DNA of 55,018 nt from NCBI GenBank assembly GCA_017474765.1, contig JAFVGW010000009.1, forward strand, positions 1 through 55,018, given 5' to 3'. The notes under the pieces are model-generated. The model made no database searches. It was not told the DNA's origin and worked only from the letters and a program-made list of their open reading frames with translations. This document shows, piece by piece, positions 7,233 to 14,863 of this stretch (position 1 is its first letter; the number at the start of each line of letters is the position of its first letter). A program made the translations under genes and the position numbers. The stretch comes from Salinivirgaceae bacterium (GTDB lineage Bacteria; Bacteroidota; Bacteroidia; Bacteroidales; SZUA-534).

Positions 7233-8100
7233 CATCCAAATTTCTTACAACAACAGTGCGTTTGTTGTTGGTAATAACGAAGGAAAACTTCAACACCGAC
7301 GAGGCAAGGAAATAACCGAGCGGAGGTGCTTCAGAGTCGCTGGTCGCCAAATTGCTAACAGGATTGGTGAATGGCGGTTGGGTGTTGCTGAAATTGGTTT
7401 TGAACTGTTTCGACAGTCCGAAGAAATACTCATACACAGGCTCCGACAATGAACAGATACCCACCACAACAGAATCACCCTCAACGAAATTGTGCGGAAT
7501 TGTCATTTTGAAGACACGTGACAGGTGGGTGTCCTCAAAGAGCCATAACGAGGAATAGTCGTTGAGTTTTTTGCCGTTTTTTTCAACCTCAACCCGGTAA
7601 TACTGCAAGGTATCATCGCTTTGTGTCGAATAGATTGATACATAATAACCTATGGTGTCGAAAATAGTGTAGCTGTCCTTGTATTCAACAACAATAGAAT
7701 CGGCATAAGCGGGAACTGGCATCTTGTCAATGGAACTGATGTTCTGCCCATCAATTTCAACTGTCAACAAATATCGTGTTCCGACAGTTCCTTTGATTTC
7801 AGATGTTTGGTAAACGCCTTTGCCACTGTTTTCAAGCAACGCAGAATTGCCTTTGTCATCGCGGAGCCACACAATGGCATCGTCAACATACTCGCAATCG
7901 CCTTCGCCATCTGCTTTTACTGACTTCGACACAACAACCGTTGCCATCGAGTCGGCATCTGTTACGCGCCCCTCAACAACGTACAACTTTTCTCCATTGC
8001 CGAAAACCATTGAATCAGATGGCTCGTAACAACTTGTGGCAGCGATAGTTGCAAAAATGCTTACAGTCAGAACCGATATGATTTCACGAATCTTACTCAT
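7201..8100 (-). CDS. DUF4249 family lipoprotein
   Basis: 299 residues. A lipoprotein signal peptide ends at ATSC (Cys at about 24), so the mature protein is lipid-anchored. The body matches the DUF4249 family of Bacteroidetes: early LYVVEGRVTDADSMATVVVSKS, then AIVWLRDDKGNSALL, a YQTSEIKGTVGTRYLLTVE strand pair and MPVPAYADSI. In many Bacteroidetes DUF4249 genes follow a TonB-dependent receptor; none is present here, so this copy is orphaned. It ends inside the 3' end of the convergent thioredoxin gene. The only usable start (8100) is two bases from the predicted transcript start. Function unknown. Confidence 0.85.
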   Translation of the reverse strand: MSKIREIISVLTVSIFATIAATSCYEPSDSMVFGNGEKLYVVEGRVTDADSMATVVVSKSVKADGEGDCEYVDDAIVWLRDDKGNSALLENSGKGVYQTSEIKGTVGTRYLLTVEIDGQNISSIDKMPVPAYADSIVVEYKDSYTIFDTIGYYVSIYSTQSDDTLQYYRVEVEKNGKKLNDYSSLWLFEDTHLSRVFKMTIPHNFVEGDSVVVGICSLSEPVYEYFFGLSKQFKTNFSNTQPPFTNPVSNLATSDSEAPPLGYFLASSVLKFSFVITNNKRTVVVRNLDAISEENPQLF

Positions 8101-8108
8101 AACCGCTG

Positions 8109-8116
8109 CAAATATA
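8109..8116 (-). promoter_or_regulatory. -7 promoter box of the DUF4249 gene
   Basis: Minus-strand TATATTTG is an exact -7 match, but no -33 TTG is seen at normal spacing. The predicted start near 8102 leaves only about two bases before the ATG at 8100. Confidence 0.5.
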
Positions 8117-8209
8117 CATTGGTGAATTGGAAATATGGGTATTCGGAGAATTGAAAATTGGTGTTGGGGATTGGGTGTTAGTGTTAATGTCAGTGTTTTC
8201 TGTTTATGT

Positions 8210-8217
8210 TATTTTTG
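8210..8217 (+). promoter_or_regulatory. -7 promoter box of the rRNA methyltransferase gene
   Basis: TATTTTTG at 8210-8217 gives a predicted start near 8224 and an 11-base leader to the ATG at 8235. The in-frame ATG at 8127 lies upstream of this box, which argues for 8235. Confidence 0.6.
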
Positions 8218-8234
8218 CGAAAAATTTGTTTTTG

Positions 8235-9593
8235 ATGGGAATTGCTTTGCCAAACGATTTTGAGACGCGGATGCGCGGGCTGATTGGTGCCGATTACGAC
8301 CGTTTTACAGCGGCGCTCGAACAGCCTTTGCCGACAAGCATACGACTCAACCCGCACAAAAACAGCACTATGGCTGGCATAGGTGATGTTGTAGGATGGG
8401 AGTCGCAAGGGCGCTATCTTTCTGAGCGACCAGTTTTTACGCTCGACCCGATGCTGCACGCCGGCGCCTATTACGTGCAGGAAGCAAGTTCGATGTTTGT
8501 CGGGCACGTATTGCGGCAAATTGCAGGCAATGAGCCAGATATCCGCATTCTCGACCTATGCGCCGCGCCGGGTGGTAAAAGTACGCACTACGCCTCGCTC
8601 GTTGGCAACGGCGGACTGCTTGTTTGCAACGAAGTGATTTCGAGCCGTGTTCCCGTGTTGAGTGAGAACCTGACCAAATGGGGCTGCCCCAACGCCATTG
8701 TCACCAGTAATGACCCGTCGGACTTTGGCCGCCTGACCGGATTCTTCGATGTTGTGGCTGTTGACGCACCATGCTCGGGCGAAGGAATGTTCCGACGCGA
8801 TTCAACCGCCATTAGCGAGTGGAGTGTGCCCAACACCCTCATTTGCGCCCAGCGCCAACAACGCATTGTGGCCGATGTGTGGGATGCGCTCAAACCTGGC
8901 GGCTACCTGATTTACAGCACCTGCACCTTCTGTCCCGACGAAGACGAGGACAATATGGCGTGGATAAAATCGATGTTTGCGGCCGAGCCTGTCGAAATCA
9001 GCATTGCAGCCGATTGGGGCGTCACGCCGATTGAGAAAGACGGCTGCACTGGCTACCGCTTTATTCAGCACCTGACGCGCGGCGAAGGATTTTTCTGCTG
9101 CGTCTTCCGCAAAACCGACGGCAGCACGGCAACACCTAAAAAACTGAAAACCAAACTTTCACCCGTTCCAAAAAAGTTGGTTCAGCGCCTGAACGAGATG
9201 ACAGACGGCACCGCTTTCGACTATTATCTGCGGAACGACATCGCCATTGCCGTGCCGCAAGCCATTGCCAACGACGTGCTGACTGTGGCTGATAGCCTGA
9301 ATGTCAGGAAGATGGGAACGACCATGGCGCATATTTTTGGTGACAAATTGGCGCCCGAGCACGATTTAGCTCTGTCGTGGGTGCTCAACCGCCAGATGTT
9401 CAGCTCTGTGGAACTTTCGCAGCAAGACGCCTTGCGCTATTTGCACCGCGACAATGTCTTTGTTGCTGATGCACCCGTAGGGTTTAACCTTATAACATTC
9501 AAAGGTTTGCCGTTGGGTTGGGTGAAAAATATTGGCAACCGATGGAACAATCTATATCCGCAGAATTGGAAAATCAGGATGAGCGTAGAGTGA
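8235..9593 (+). CDS. RsmF-like rRNA (cytosine-C5) methyltransferase
   Basis: 452 residues from MGIALPNDFETRMRGLIG. A 36-residue longer reading from 8127 is translated low-complexity spacer and lies before the promoter box. This NOL1/NOP2/Sun-family enzyme methylates C5 of cytosine in rRNA using SAM. Visible motifs are DLCAAPGGKSTH (SAM-binding motif I), DAPCSGEGMFRRD (motif IV) and YSTCTFCPDEDEDN (motif VI, with the nucleophilic Cys). The C-terminal third has the extra domain of RsmF/YebU-type proteins rather than the N-terminal NusB-like domain of RsmB, so RsmF-type is likelier. The exact target base cannot be read from sequence. The convergent der gene begins 24 bases downstream. Confidence 0.9.
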   Translation: MGIALPNDFETRMRGLIGADYDRFTAALEQPLPTSIRLNPHKNSTMAGIGDVVGWESQGRYLSERPVFTLDPMLHAGAYYVQEASSMFVGHVLRQIAGNEPDIRILDLCAAPGGKSTHYASLVGNGGLLVCNEVISSRVPVLSENLTKWGCPNAIVTSNDPSDFGRLTGFFDVVAVDAPCSGEGMFRRDSTAISEWSVPNTLICAQRQQRIVADVWDALKPGGYLIYSTCTFCPDEDEDNMAWIKSMFAAEPVEISIAADWGVTPIEKDGCTGYRFIQHLTRGEGFFCCVFRKTDGSTATPKKLKTKLSPVPKKLVQRLNEMTDGTAFDYYLRNDIAIAVPQAIANDVLTVADSLNVRKMGTTMAHIFGDKLAPEHDLALSWVLNRQMFSSVELSQQDALRYLHRDNVFVADAPVGFNLITFKGLPLGWVKNIGNRWNNLYPQNWKIRMSVE

Positions 9594-9617
9594 TTGGTCT
9601 TTGCTAATCCGATTCAA

Positions 9618-10925
9618 TCACTTCTCGCGGAAATAAATCTGCACCGGAACACCTTGAAGTTCAAAGTTTTCGCGCATTTTGTTCTCAAGGTAGCGTCGGT
9701 ACGGGTCGCGAATGTACTGCGGCAGATTGCAGAAGAAGGCAAACTGCGGCGACGGCGTCGGCAACTGCGTTACATATTTGATTCTTATGTATTTACCCTT
9801 CACTGTCGGTGGCGGATAGTTGTCGATGGCGGCCAGCATAACCTCGTTCAGTTTGGCTGTCGAGATTTTTTGGCGGCGGTTTTTGTAAACCTGCATTGCC
9901 GTCTCAACGGCCTTAAACACACGCTGTTTGGTGAGAGCCGAAATGAACAGCACCGGCACATCGTTGAAGGGCGCCAGTTTGGCCTTGACGGCAGCCTCAT
10001 ACTCTTCCATCGTGTTCTTTTCCTTCTCAATCAAATCCCACTTATTTATCAGAATTACAACGCCTTTGCGATTTTTGACAATCAGGCTGAAAATGTTCAA
10101 ATCTTGCGATTCGAGTCCCAGCGTGGCATCGATAATCAGGAAGCAGACATCCGATTCCTCAATGGTGCGTATGGCGCGCATAACTGAATAAAACTCAAGG
10201 TTTTCCTCAACTTTGTTCTTCTTGCGCAGACCAGCCGTGTCGATAATATTGAACTCAAAACCGAACTTGTTGTAAACGGTGTTGATTGAGTCGCGGGTGG
10301 TGCCGGCAATGTCGGTCACAATGTTGCGGTCCTGCTCGAGCAGGGCGTTGATAAACGACGATTTTCCAGCGTTCGGGCGGCCAACAACGGCAATGTTTGG
10401 CAGGTCGCAGGCCTCGTCGGCGGGTTTGTTGCGGTCGAATTTGGCCACAATGGCATCCAGCAGGTCGCCGGTGCCGGAACCGTTTATTGCCGAAATGGCG
10501 TAGATTTCGCCCAGTCCCAGTGAGTAAAATTCGCCAGTAAGATATTGTCGGTCAATGTTATCCACTTTGTTGACGGCCACCACAACCGGTTTGCGCGATT
10601 TGCGCAGAAGTTCGGCAACATCGTCATCAAGGTCGGTTACACCGCCAGTAACATCGGTCAGGAAGAGAATTACATCTGCCTCATCGACAGCCAGTTTCAC
10701 CTGCTTGCGGATTTCGCCTTCAAAAATGTCGTCGCTGTTTGTGACATACCCGCCAGTGTCGATAACCGAAAATTCAAGTCCGCCCCACTCGCACTTGCCG
10801 TAGTGGCGGTCGCGGGTGACGCCTGCGGTGGCATCGGTTATAGCCTGACGGCTCTCGACCATCCGGTTGAAAAGTGTTGATTTGCCGACATTTGGACGGC
10901 CGACGATTGCAACAATGTTCGCCAT
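9618..10925 (-). CDS. der: Ribosome-biogenesis GTPase Der
   Basis: 435 residues with the tandem G domains unique to Der/EngA. The first has [13 protein letters not shown] and NKVD (residues about 7-170); the second has [13 protein letters not shown] and NKWD (about 178-350). The C-terminal KH-like domain is about 355-435. Der acts in 50S subunit assembly. It lies downstream of era in the same orientation, as in other Bacteroidetes, but a four-helix-bundle gene and repeats lie between them. The start at 10925 abuts a 36-bp tandem duplication at 10927-10998. Confidence 0.97.
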   Translation of the reverse strand: MANIVAIVGRPNVGKSTLFNRMVESRQAITDATAGVTRDRHYGKCEWGGLEFSVIDTGGYVTNSDDIFEGEIRKQVKLAVDEADVILFLTDVTGGVTDLDDDVAELLRKSRKPVVVAVNKVDNIDRQYLTGEFYSLGLGEIYAISAINGSGTGDLLDAIVAKFDRNKPADEACDLPNIAVVGRPNAGKSSFINALLEQDRNIVTDIAGTTRDSINTVYNKFGFEFNIIDTAGLRKKNKVEENLEFYSVMRAIRTIEESDVCFLIIDATLGLESQDLNIFSLIVKNRKGVVILINKWDLIEKEKNTMEEYEAAVKAKLAPFNDVPVLFISALTKQRVFKAVETAMQVYKNRRQKISTAKLNEVMLAAIDNYPPPTVKGKYIRIKYVTQLPTPSPQFAFFCNLPQYIRDPYRRYLENKMRENFELQGVPVQIYFREK

Positions 10926-10926
10926 A

Positions 10927-10998
10927 TTTATTTAGGATTTAGGAGTTAGTAATTAGGAGTTATTTATTTAGGATTTAGGAGTTAGTAATTAAGAGTTA
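10927..10998. repeat. 36-bp tandem direct duplication upstream of der
   Basis: Two adjacent 36-base copies (10927-10962 and 10963-10998) differ at a single base (G versus A at unit position 30). The core is TTAGGATTTAGGAGTTAG. The second copy runs into the 3' end of the four-helix-bundle gene and encodes its last residues and stop. Confidence 0.95.
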
Positions 10999-11390
10999 GA
11001 CGTTTGGTCGTTCCCTTGTTTTTTTGCGTTTCTCTGTTTCTCGATTTTTTCACGTGTGGTTTTTGTGGTGCTTGACAGCATTTTTACAAGTTCAATTGCG
11101 TCAGGTGCAATGTCGTTGTATTCTTCCACACTTATTGTATTGGTATCTTTCATTAACGAAAGCCAATAACAAGTTTCGTTCGCTTCCTTCAGTGCAATGT
11201 ACATTTTGTTTAGAAAATCCAGTTCCGATTGGGCGAATTTAGCCTCCGAAACCAATGCTCCAATGGCAGTACCGCTTCGCAAACATTGCCTTGACATATC
11301 ATACTCATTACGGGAACGGATTATACGATAAAGATTTACGATTTTTATCGAGAAAGAATATGCCTTATCATATGTGACATTTACAGCCAT
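10989..11390 (-). CDS. Four-helix-bundle protein (S23/IVP-Avd family)
   Basis: 133 residues, mostly helical, of the family that includes the 23S rRNA intervening-sequence protein (PF05635) and is structurally related to Avd of diversity-generating retroelements. Family-like features are FSIKIVNLYRIIRS near the N terminus, LRSGTAIGALVSEAKFAQS at about 37-55 and DFLNKMYIALKEANETCYWL at about 58-77. The C-terminal QGNDQTSNS tail is low-complexity and partly encoded by the flanking repeat. It is not within an rRNA gene and no reverse transcriptase is in the window. It is bracketed by AGGATTTA-type repeats in opposite orientation and splits era from der, suggesting a later insertion. The molecular role of stand-alone members is unknown. 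Confidence 0.85.
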   Translation of the reverse strand: MAVNVTYDKAYSFSIKIVNLYRIIRSRNEYDMSRQCLRSGTAIGALVSEAKFAQSELDFLNKMYIALKEANETCYWLSLMKDTNTISVEEYNDIAPDAIELVKMLSSTTKTTREKIEKQRNAKKQGNDQTSNS

Positions 11391-11450
11391 TAAATCTTAA
11401 ATTCTATCTGTTAAATCCTAAATCCTACATTCTAAATCCTAAATATCGGC
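11391..11450. repeat. Inverted-orientation TAAATCCTAAAT repeat cluster
   Basis: Three to four degenerate copies of TTAAATCCTAAATCCT-type sequence lie between the four-helix-bundle start and the era stop. They are the reverse complement of the AGGATTTAG core at 10927-10998, so the gene between them is flanked by inverted repeats. The era stop codon (11439-11441) lies within the cluster. Confidence 0.8.
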
Positions 11451-12323
11451 GTAGCCGAAAAATTTCAGGTTTTGGTCCTTGTCGCGCCAGTCTTTCTGCA
11501 CTTTCACCAGCAATTCAAGAAAAACTTTGGTGCCGACAAACTGCTCAATGTCCTTACGCGCCTCAGTACCAACCTTTTTCAGCGCAACGCCCTGGTGGCC
11601 AATAATAATGCCCTTGTGCTGCTCGCGCGATACATAAATTATTGCCCTAATGCGTGTAAGTTCCTGACCTTCTTTGAATTCGTCGACCAACACCTCGCAC
11701 GAGTAAGGAATTTCTTTTTTGTAGTTCAGGAAGATTTTCTCGCGGATAATCTCTTGAACAAAAAAGCGTTGCGTGCGGTCGGTGAGTTCGTCCTTGTCGA
11801 AGTAGGGCGGATTTTCGGGCAGCAGTTCCTTAATCTTCTCGAAAACCTCGGCCGTGTTGAATTTGTGCAGCGCCGAAACGGGATAAATGTAGGCGTTGGG
11901 CAGCACCTCGCGCCACATCTGAATTTTTGCCTCGAGTTCGGCTTGGTTGCTCAAGTCTATCTTGTTGATAAGCAGGATAATCGGAATATTTTTCTTGCGA
12001 ACCTTCTCAAGATACTCGCCGTTCTTGTCGAACGTTTCCACCATATCTGTCACATACACAATAATATCGGCATCGACCAGCGCTGTATCGACAAACTTCA
12101 GCATTGCTTCCTGCAACTTGTAGTGCGGCTTCAGAATGCCCGGCGTGTCAGAGTAAACCATCTGAAAATCATCGCCATTGACAATGCCCATTATGCGGTG
12201 GCGCGTGGTCTGCGCCTTGTTGGTGATAATAGAGAGCCGCTCGCCCACAAAGGCGTTCATCAGCGTCGATTTGCCGACATTCGGGTTGCCGATAATATTT
12301 ACAAAACCTGCTTTATGTGCCAT
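11439..12323 (-). CDS. era: GTPase Era
   Basis: 294 residues: an N-terminal G domain (GNPNVGKST, switch region TNKAQTTRHRIMG, DTPG, NKID) and a C-terminal KH domain containing GIIIGHQGVALKKVG at about 240-255. Era binds the 3' end of 16S rRNA and checks 30S maturation. A -7 box at 12341-12348 gives an 11-base leader. It heads the era / four-helix-bundle / der unit. Confidence 0.97.
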   Translation of the reverse strand: MAHKAGFVNIIGNPNVGKSTLMNAFVGERLSIITNKAQTTRHRIMGIVNGDDFQMVYSDTPGILKPHYKLQEAMLKFVDTALVDADIIVYVTDMVETFDKNGEYLEKVRKKNIPIILLINKIDLSNQAELEAKIQMWREVLPNAYIYPVSALHKFNTAEVFEKIKELLPENPPYFDKDELTDRTQRFFVQEIIREKIFLNYKKEIPYSCEVLVDEFKEGQELTRIRAIIYVSREQHKGIIIGHQGVALKKVGTEARKDIEQFVGTKVFLELLVKVQKDWRDKDQNLKFFGYADI

Positions 12324-12340
12324 CTCCTGAAAATTTGCGG

Positions 12341-12348
12341 CAAAGATA
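12341..12348 (-). promoter_or_regulatory. -7 promoter box of era
   Basis: Minus-strand TATCTTTG, an exact -7 match. The predicted start near 12334 leaves 11 bases to the ATG at 12323. No -33 TTG is apparent. Confidence 0.55.
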
Positions 12349-12757
12349 GTTGATTTTGGGCGAATTCCGTAGATGGCAATACTTGATATGAAAAATGATT
12401 CCGAGAGTTTTCAAATTACCATATTATTTAATGTCAGCTCTCTCAAAAACGCGACATTATTGTTTGAGAACTAACCAATTTTTGTAGTAATCGAAAAACA
12501 GGTTGTCTGAATAGCCGTAATTGTCGCAATTCTGTAGTGTAAAATATTTATTTTCAGTGTATTATTAAGTTTTTCTAACCTACTGTCGGCAAAAACTTAT
12601 TTATGGCATATTTTTTGAATCACCGTGCGCGAAAAAAAACTATTTTTGCACGGTTGTTTTAAAAATAAACTAAATTAACCAAAGAATTGGTTTTTAAGAG
12701 TTTATGGTAATTAAGACAATAAGTTTTTTTGATTATTGAGTTAAAAAATAGCGATAA
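12349..12757. other. AT-rich divergent intergenic region with long oad leader
   Basis: About 400 bases between era and oadG hold no gene. The right end carries the oad promoter (12615-12648) and a predicted leader of about 100 bases. Within the leader, AACCAA (12677-12682) and TTGGTT (12687-12692) form a small hairpin followed by T5. The left part contains no recognisable element. Confidence 0.5.
12615..12648 (+). promoter_or_regulatory. Promoter of the oadGAB operon
   Basis: TTG at 12615-12617 and TATTTTTG at 12641-12648 (23-base spacer, longer than the usual 19-21). The predicted start near 12655 leaves a leader of about 103 bases, much longer than the 2-43 bases predicted for most other genes here. 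Confidence 0.5.
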
Positions 12758-13006
12758 ATGGAAATTTCAGTATGGACATTATTGGTGGTGGGGCTCGGAA
12801 CGGTGTTCTGCGCGCTTCTATTAATAATAGGTATGGGAAACCTGCTCATCAGCGTGGTTAACCGATTCTTCCCCGAAGAGGAACCAAAGGCGCAGACCGC
12901 AACAGCAGTGGCCGCTGTCGCCCCGAACATCAAAGCAGCCATTGAGTCGGCCGTGAACACCATCACTGCAGGCAAAGGCAAAGTTGAATCAATCGAAAAA
13001 ATTTAA
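12758..13006 (+). CDS. oadG: Sodium-pump decarboxylase gamma subunit (OadG family)
   Basis: 82 residues: one transmembrane helix at about 5-32 (WTLLVVGLGTVFCALLLIIGMGNLL without its flanks), then VVNRFFPEE and an Ala/Val/Thr-rich tail. This is the form of OadG, which anchors the biotin-carrying alpha subunit to the membrane beta subunit. It is first of three genes, with 3 bases to oadA and 6 more to oadB downstream. The family cannot distinguish oxaloacetate from methylmalonyl-CoA systems by itself. Confidence 0.85.
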   Translation: MEISVWTLLVVGLGTVFCALLLIIGMGNLLISVVNRFFPEEEPKAQTATAVAAVAPNIKAAIESAVNTITAGKGKVESIEKI

Positions 13007-13009
13007 AAT

Positions 13010-14857
13010 ATGAGTAAAAAGGTAAAATTCAGTCTGGTCTTCCGCGATATGTGGCAGTCGGCCGGAAAATACGTGCCGCGGGTTGACCAATTGGTAAAAG
13101 TTGCGCCCGCAATCATCAAAATGGGCTGTTTCGACCGCGTTGAGACCAACGGCGGTGGCTTTGAGCAAGTGAACCTGCTTTACGGCGAAAACCCCAACAA
13201 GGCCGTGCGTCAGTGGACAAAACCGTTCCACGAGGCTGGCATTCAAACACATATGCTCGACCGTGCGCTGAACGGTATCCGTATGAACCCGGTTCCGGTT
13301 GACGTTCGCCGTATGTTCTACAAGGTTAAGAAAAAACAAGGCACCGACATCGCCCGCACTTTCTGCGGCCTGAACGACACCCGCAACATTATCCCGTCAA
13401 TCGGCTACGCGCACGACGGCGGAATGATTTCGCAGTGCTGCCTTTGCATCACCTTCTCACCGCTTCACACAATTGAATATTATACAAAACTCGCTTTCGA
13501 ACTCATTGAGGCCGGTGCCGACGAAATCTGTCTGAAGGATATGGCCGGAATCGCACGCCCCGTATCGCTTGGCGAGATTGTGAAGAACATAAAGGCTAAA
13601 TATCCGAACATCACCATTCAATACCACGGACACGCCGGCCCGGGCTTCTCAATGGCAACCATTCTGGAAGTCTGCAAGGCTGGCTGCGACTACGTTGATG
13701 TTGGTATGGAGCCGCTGTCGTGGGGCACTGGTCACGCCGATATTTTGGCTGTTCAGCCGATGCTGAAAGATGCTGGTTTCGACGTTCCTGAAATCAATAT
13801 GGACGCCTATATGGAAGTTCGCACAATGATTCAGGAGATGATGGACGACTTCCTGGGCTACTACATCCCGGCTCGCAACCGCCAGATGAACTCGCTGCTG
13901 ATTGCACCGGGTCTGCCGGGCGGAATGATGGGCTCACTGATGACCGATTTGGAGACAAATCTGGAAAGCCTGAACAAATGGAAAGAGAAAAACAATCAGC
14001 CGAAACTCTCTCAGGACCAACTGCTTGTGAAGTTGTTCGACGAGGTTAAATACGTTTGGCCTATGATGGGCTACCCCTGCCTGGTTACGCCTTTCAGCCA
14101 GTACGTGAAGAATATGGCGCTGATGAATGTTATTCAGATGGAGAAGGGCAAGGAACGCTGGTCGCTCATTGCCGACGACATCTGGAATATGCTGCTCGGC
14201 AAGGCTGGTAAACTTCCTGGCCCAATCGCACCTGAACTCGAAGCCAAAGCCAAAGAGCAAGGCCGCGAATTCTTCACTGGCAATCCGCAAGACCAATATC
14301 CCGACGAACTCGACACCTTCCGCAAGGAGATGCAGGAGAATGGTTGGGAACTTGGCGAGGACGAGGAGGAACTCTTCGAGTTGGCTATGCACCCGCAGCA
14401 ATATCGCGCTTACAAGAGCGGCAAGGCCAAAGCCGATTTCGAGGCCGACCTTGCAAAACGCAAAGCCGAAAAATGTGCTGGCAAGGGAGGAATCACTCTG
14501 CCACAGACAGTTACAGTCGATGTAAATGGCGAGAAATATAAAGTTGTGATTGGCGAGAACAATGGTTCTGCCGCCCCTGCACAACAAGCAGCAGCCACAC
14601 CCGCAGCCGCTGGCGACACCACAGGCGCCAAAGAACTCACATCGCCGCTCGAAGGCAAATTCTACCTTGTGAAATCATCGAGCGACACTGCAGTGAAGGT
14701 TGGCGATACCGTGAAAAAAGGCCAGACCGTCTGCTACGTTGAGGCAATGAAGACCTTCAACGCCATTGCAGCCGAATGCGACGGCACCGTTGTTGAAATC
14801 TGCCTGACAAGCGGCGCAAGCGTGGCTGAAGACGATGTTCTGATGAAAATTAAGTAA
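13010..14857 (+). CDS. oadA: OadA-like carboxyltransferase with C-terminal biotin domain
   Basis: 615 residues. A TIM-barrel carboxyltransferase domain (about 1-290) is followed by the conserved C-terminal carboxylase domain, an Ala/Pro-rich linker (about 515-540) and a biotinyl domain ending at 615, with the acceptor Lys in YVEAMKTFNAI. Metal-site residues are visible: Asp in VFRDMWQS, Lys in CLKDMAG, and two His in YHGHAG. Several motifs depart from Klebsiella OadA or pyruvate carboxylase (RDAHQS to RDMWQS, WGGATFD to NGGGFEQ, HCHAT to HGHAG). The same variants occur in other Bacteroidetes homologues as I recall them, so the substrate (oxaloacetate, methylmalonyl-CoA, or another) is not settled. 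It transfers carboxyl from substrate to biotin, which the beta subunit then decarboxylates with Na+ export. Confidence 0.88.
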   Translation: MSKKVKFSLVFRDMWQSAGKYVPRVDQLVKVAPAIIKMGCFDRVETNGGGFEQVNLLYGENPNKAVRQWTKPFHEAGIQTHMLDRALNGIRMNPVPVDVRRMFYKVKKKQGTDIARTFCGLNDTRNIIPSIGYAHDGGMISQCCLCITFSPLHTIEYYTKLAFELIEAGADEICLKDMAGIARPVSLGEIVKNIKAKYPNITIQYHGHAGPGFSMATILEVCKAGCDYVDVGMEPLSWGTGHADILAVQPMLKDAGFDVPEINMDAYMEVRTMIQEMMDDFLGYYIPARNRQMNSLLIAPGLPGGMMGSLMTDLETNLESLNKWKEKNNQPKLSQDQLLVKLFDEVKYVWPMMGYPCLVTPFSQYVKNMALMNVIQMEKGKERWSLIADDIWNMLLGKAGKLPGPIAPELEAKAKEQGREFFTGNPQDQYPDELDTFRKEMQENGWELGEDEEELFELAMHPQQYRAYKSGKAKADFEADLAKRKAEKCAGKGGITLPQTVTVDVNGEKYKVVIGENNGSAAPAQQAAATPAAAGDTTGAKELTSPLEGKFYLVKSSSDTAVKVGDTVKKGQTVCYVEAMKTFNAIAAECDGTVVEICLTSGASVAEDDVLMKIK

Positions 14858-14863
14858 TTAGCT

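Noticed and set aside
10989..11390. Diversity-generating retroelement accessory gene (avd)
   Set aside because: No reverse transcriptase, template repeat or variable repeat in the window; kept as a four-helix-bundle protein only.
10989..11390. 23S rRNA intervening-sequence protein
   Set aside because: It is not inside a 23S gene, and only a 5S fragment lies in the window, over 10 kb away.
11472..12353. 293-residue plus-strand ORF
   Set aside because: Antisense to era, which has all G-domain and KH motifs.
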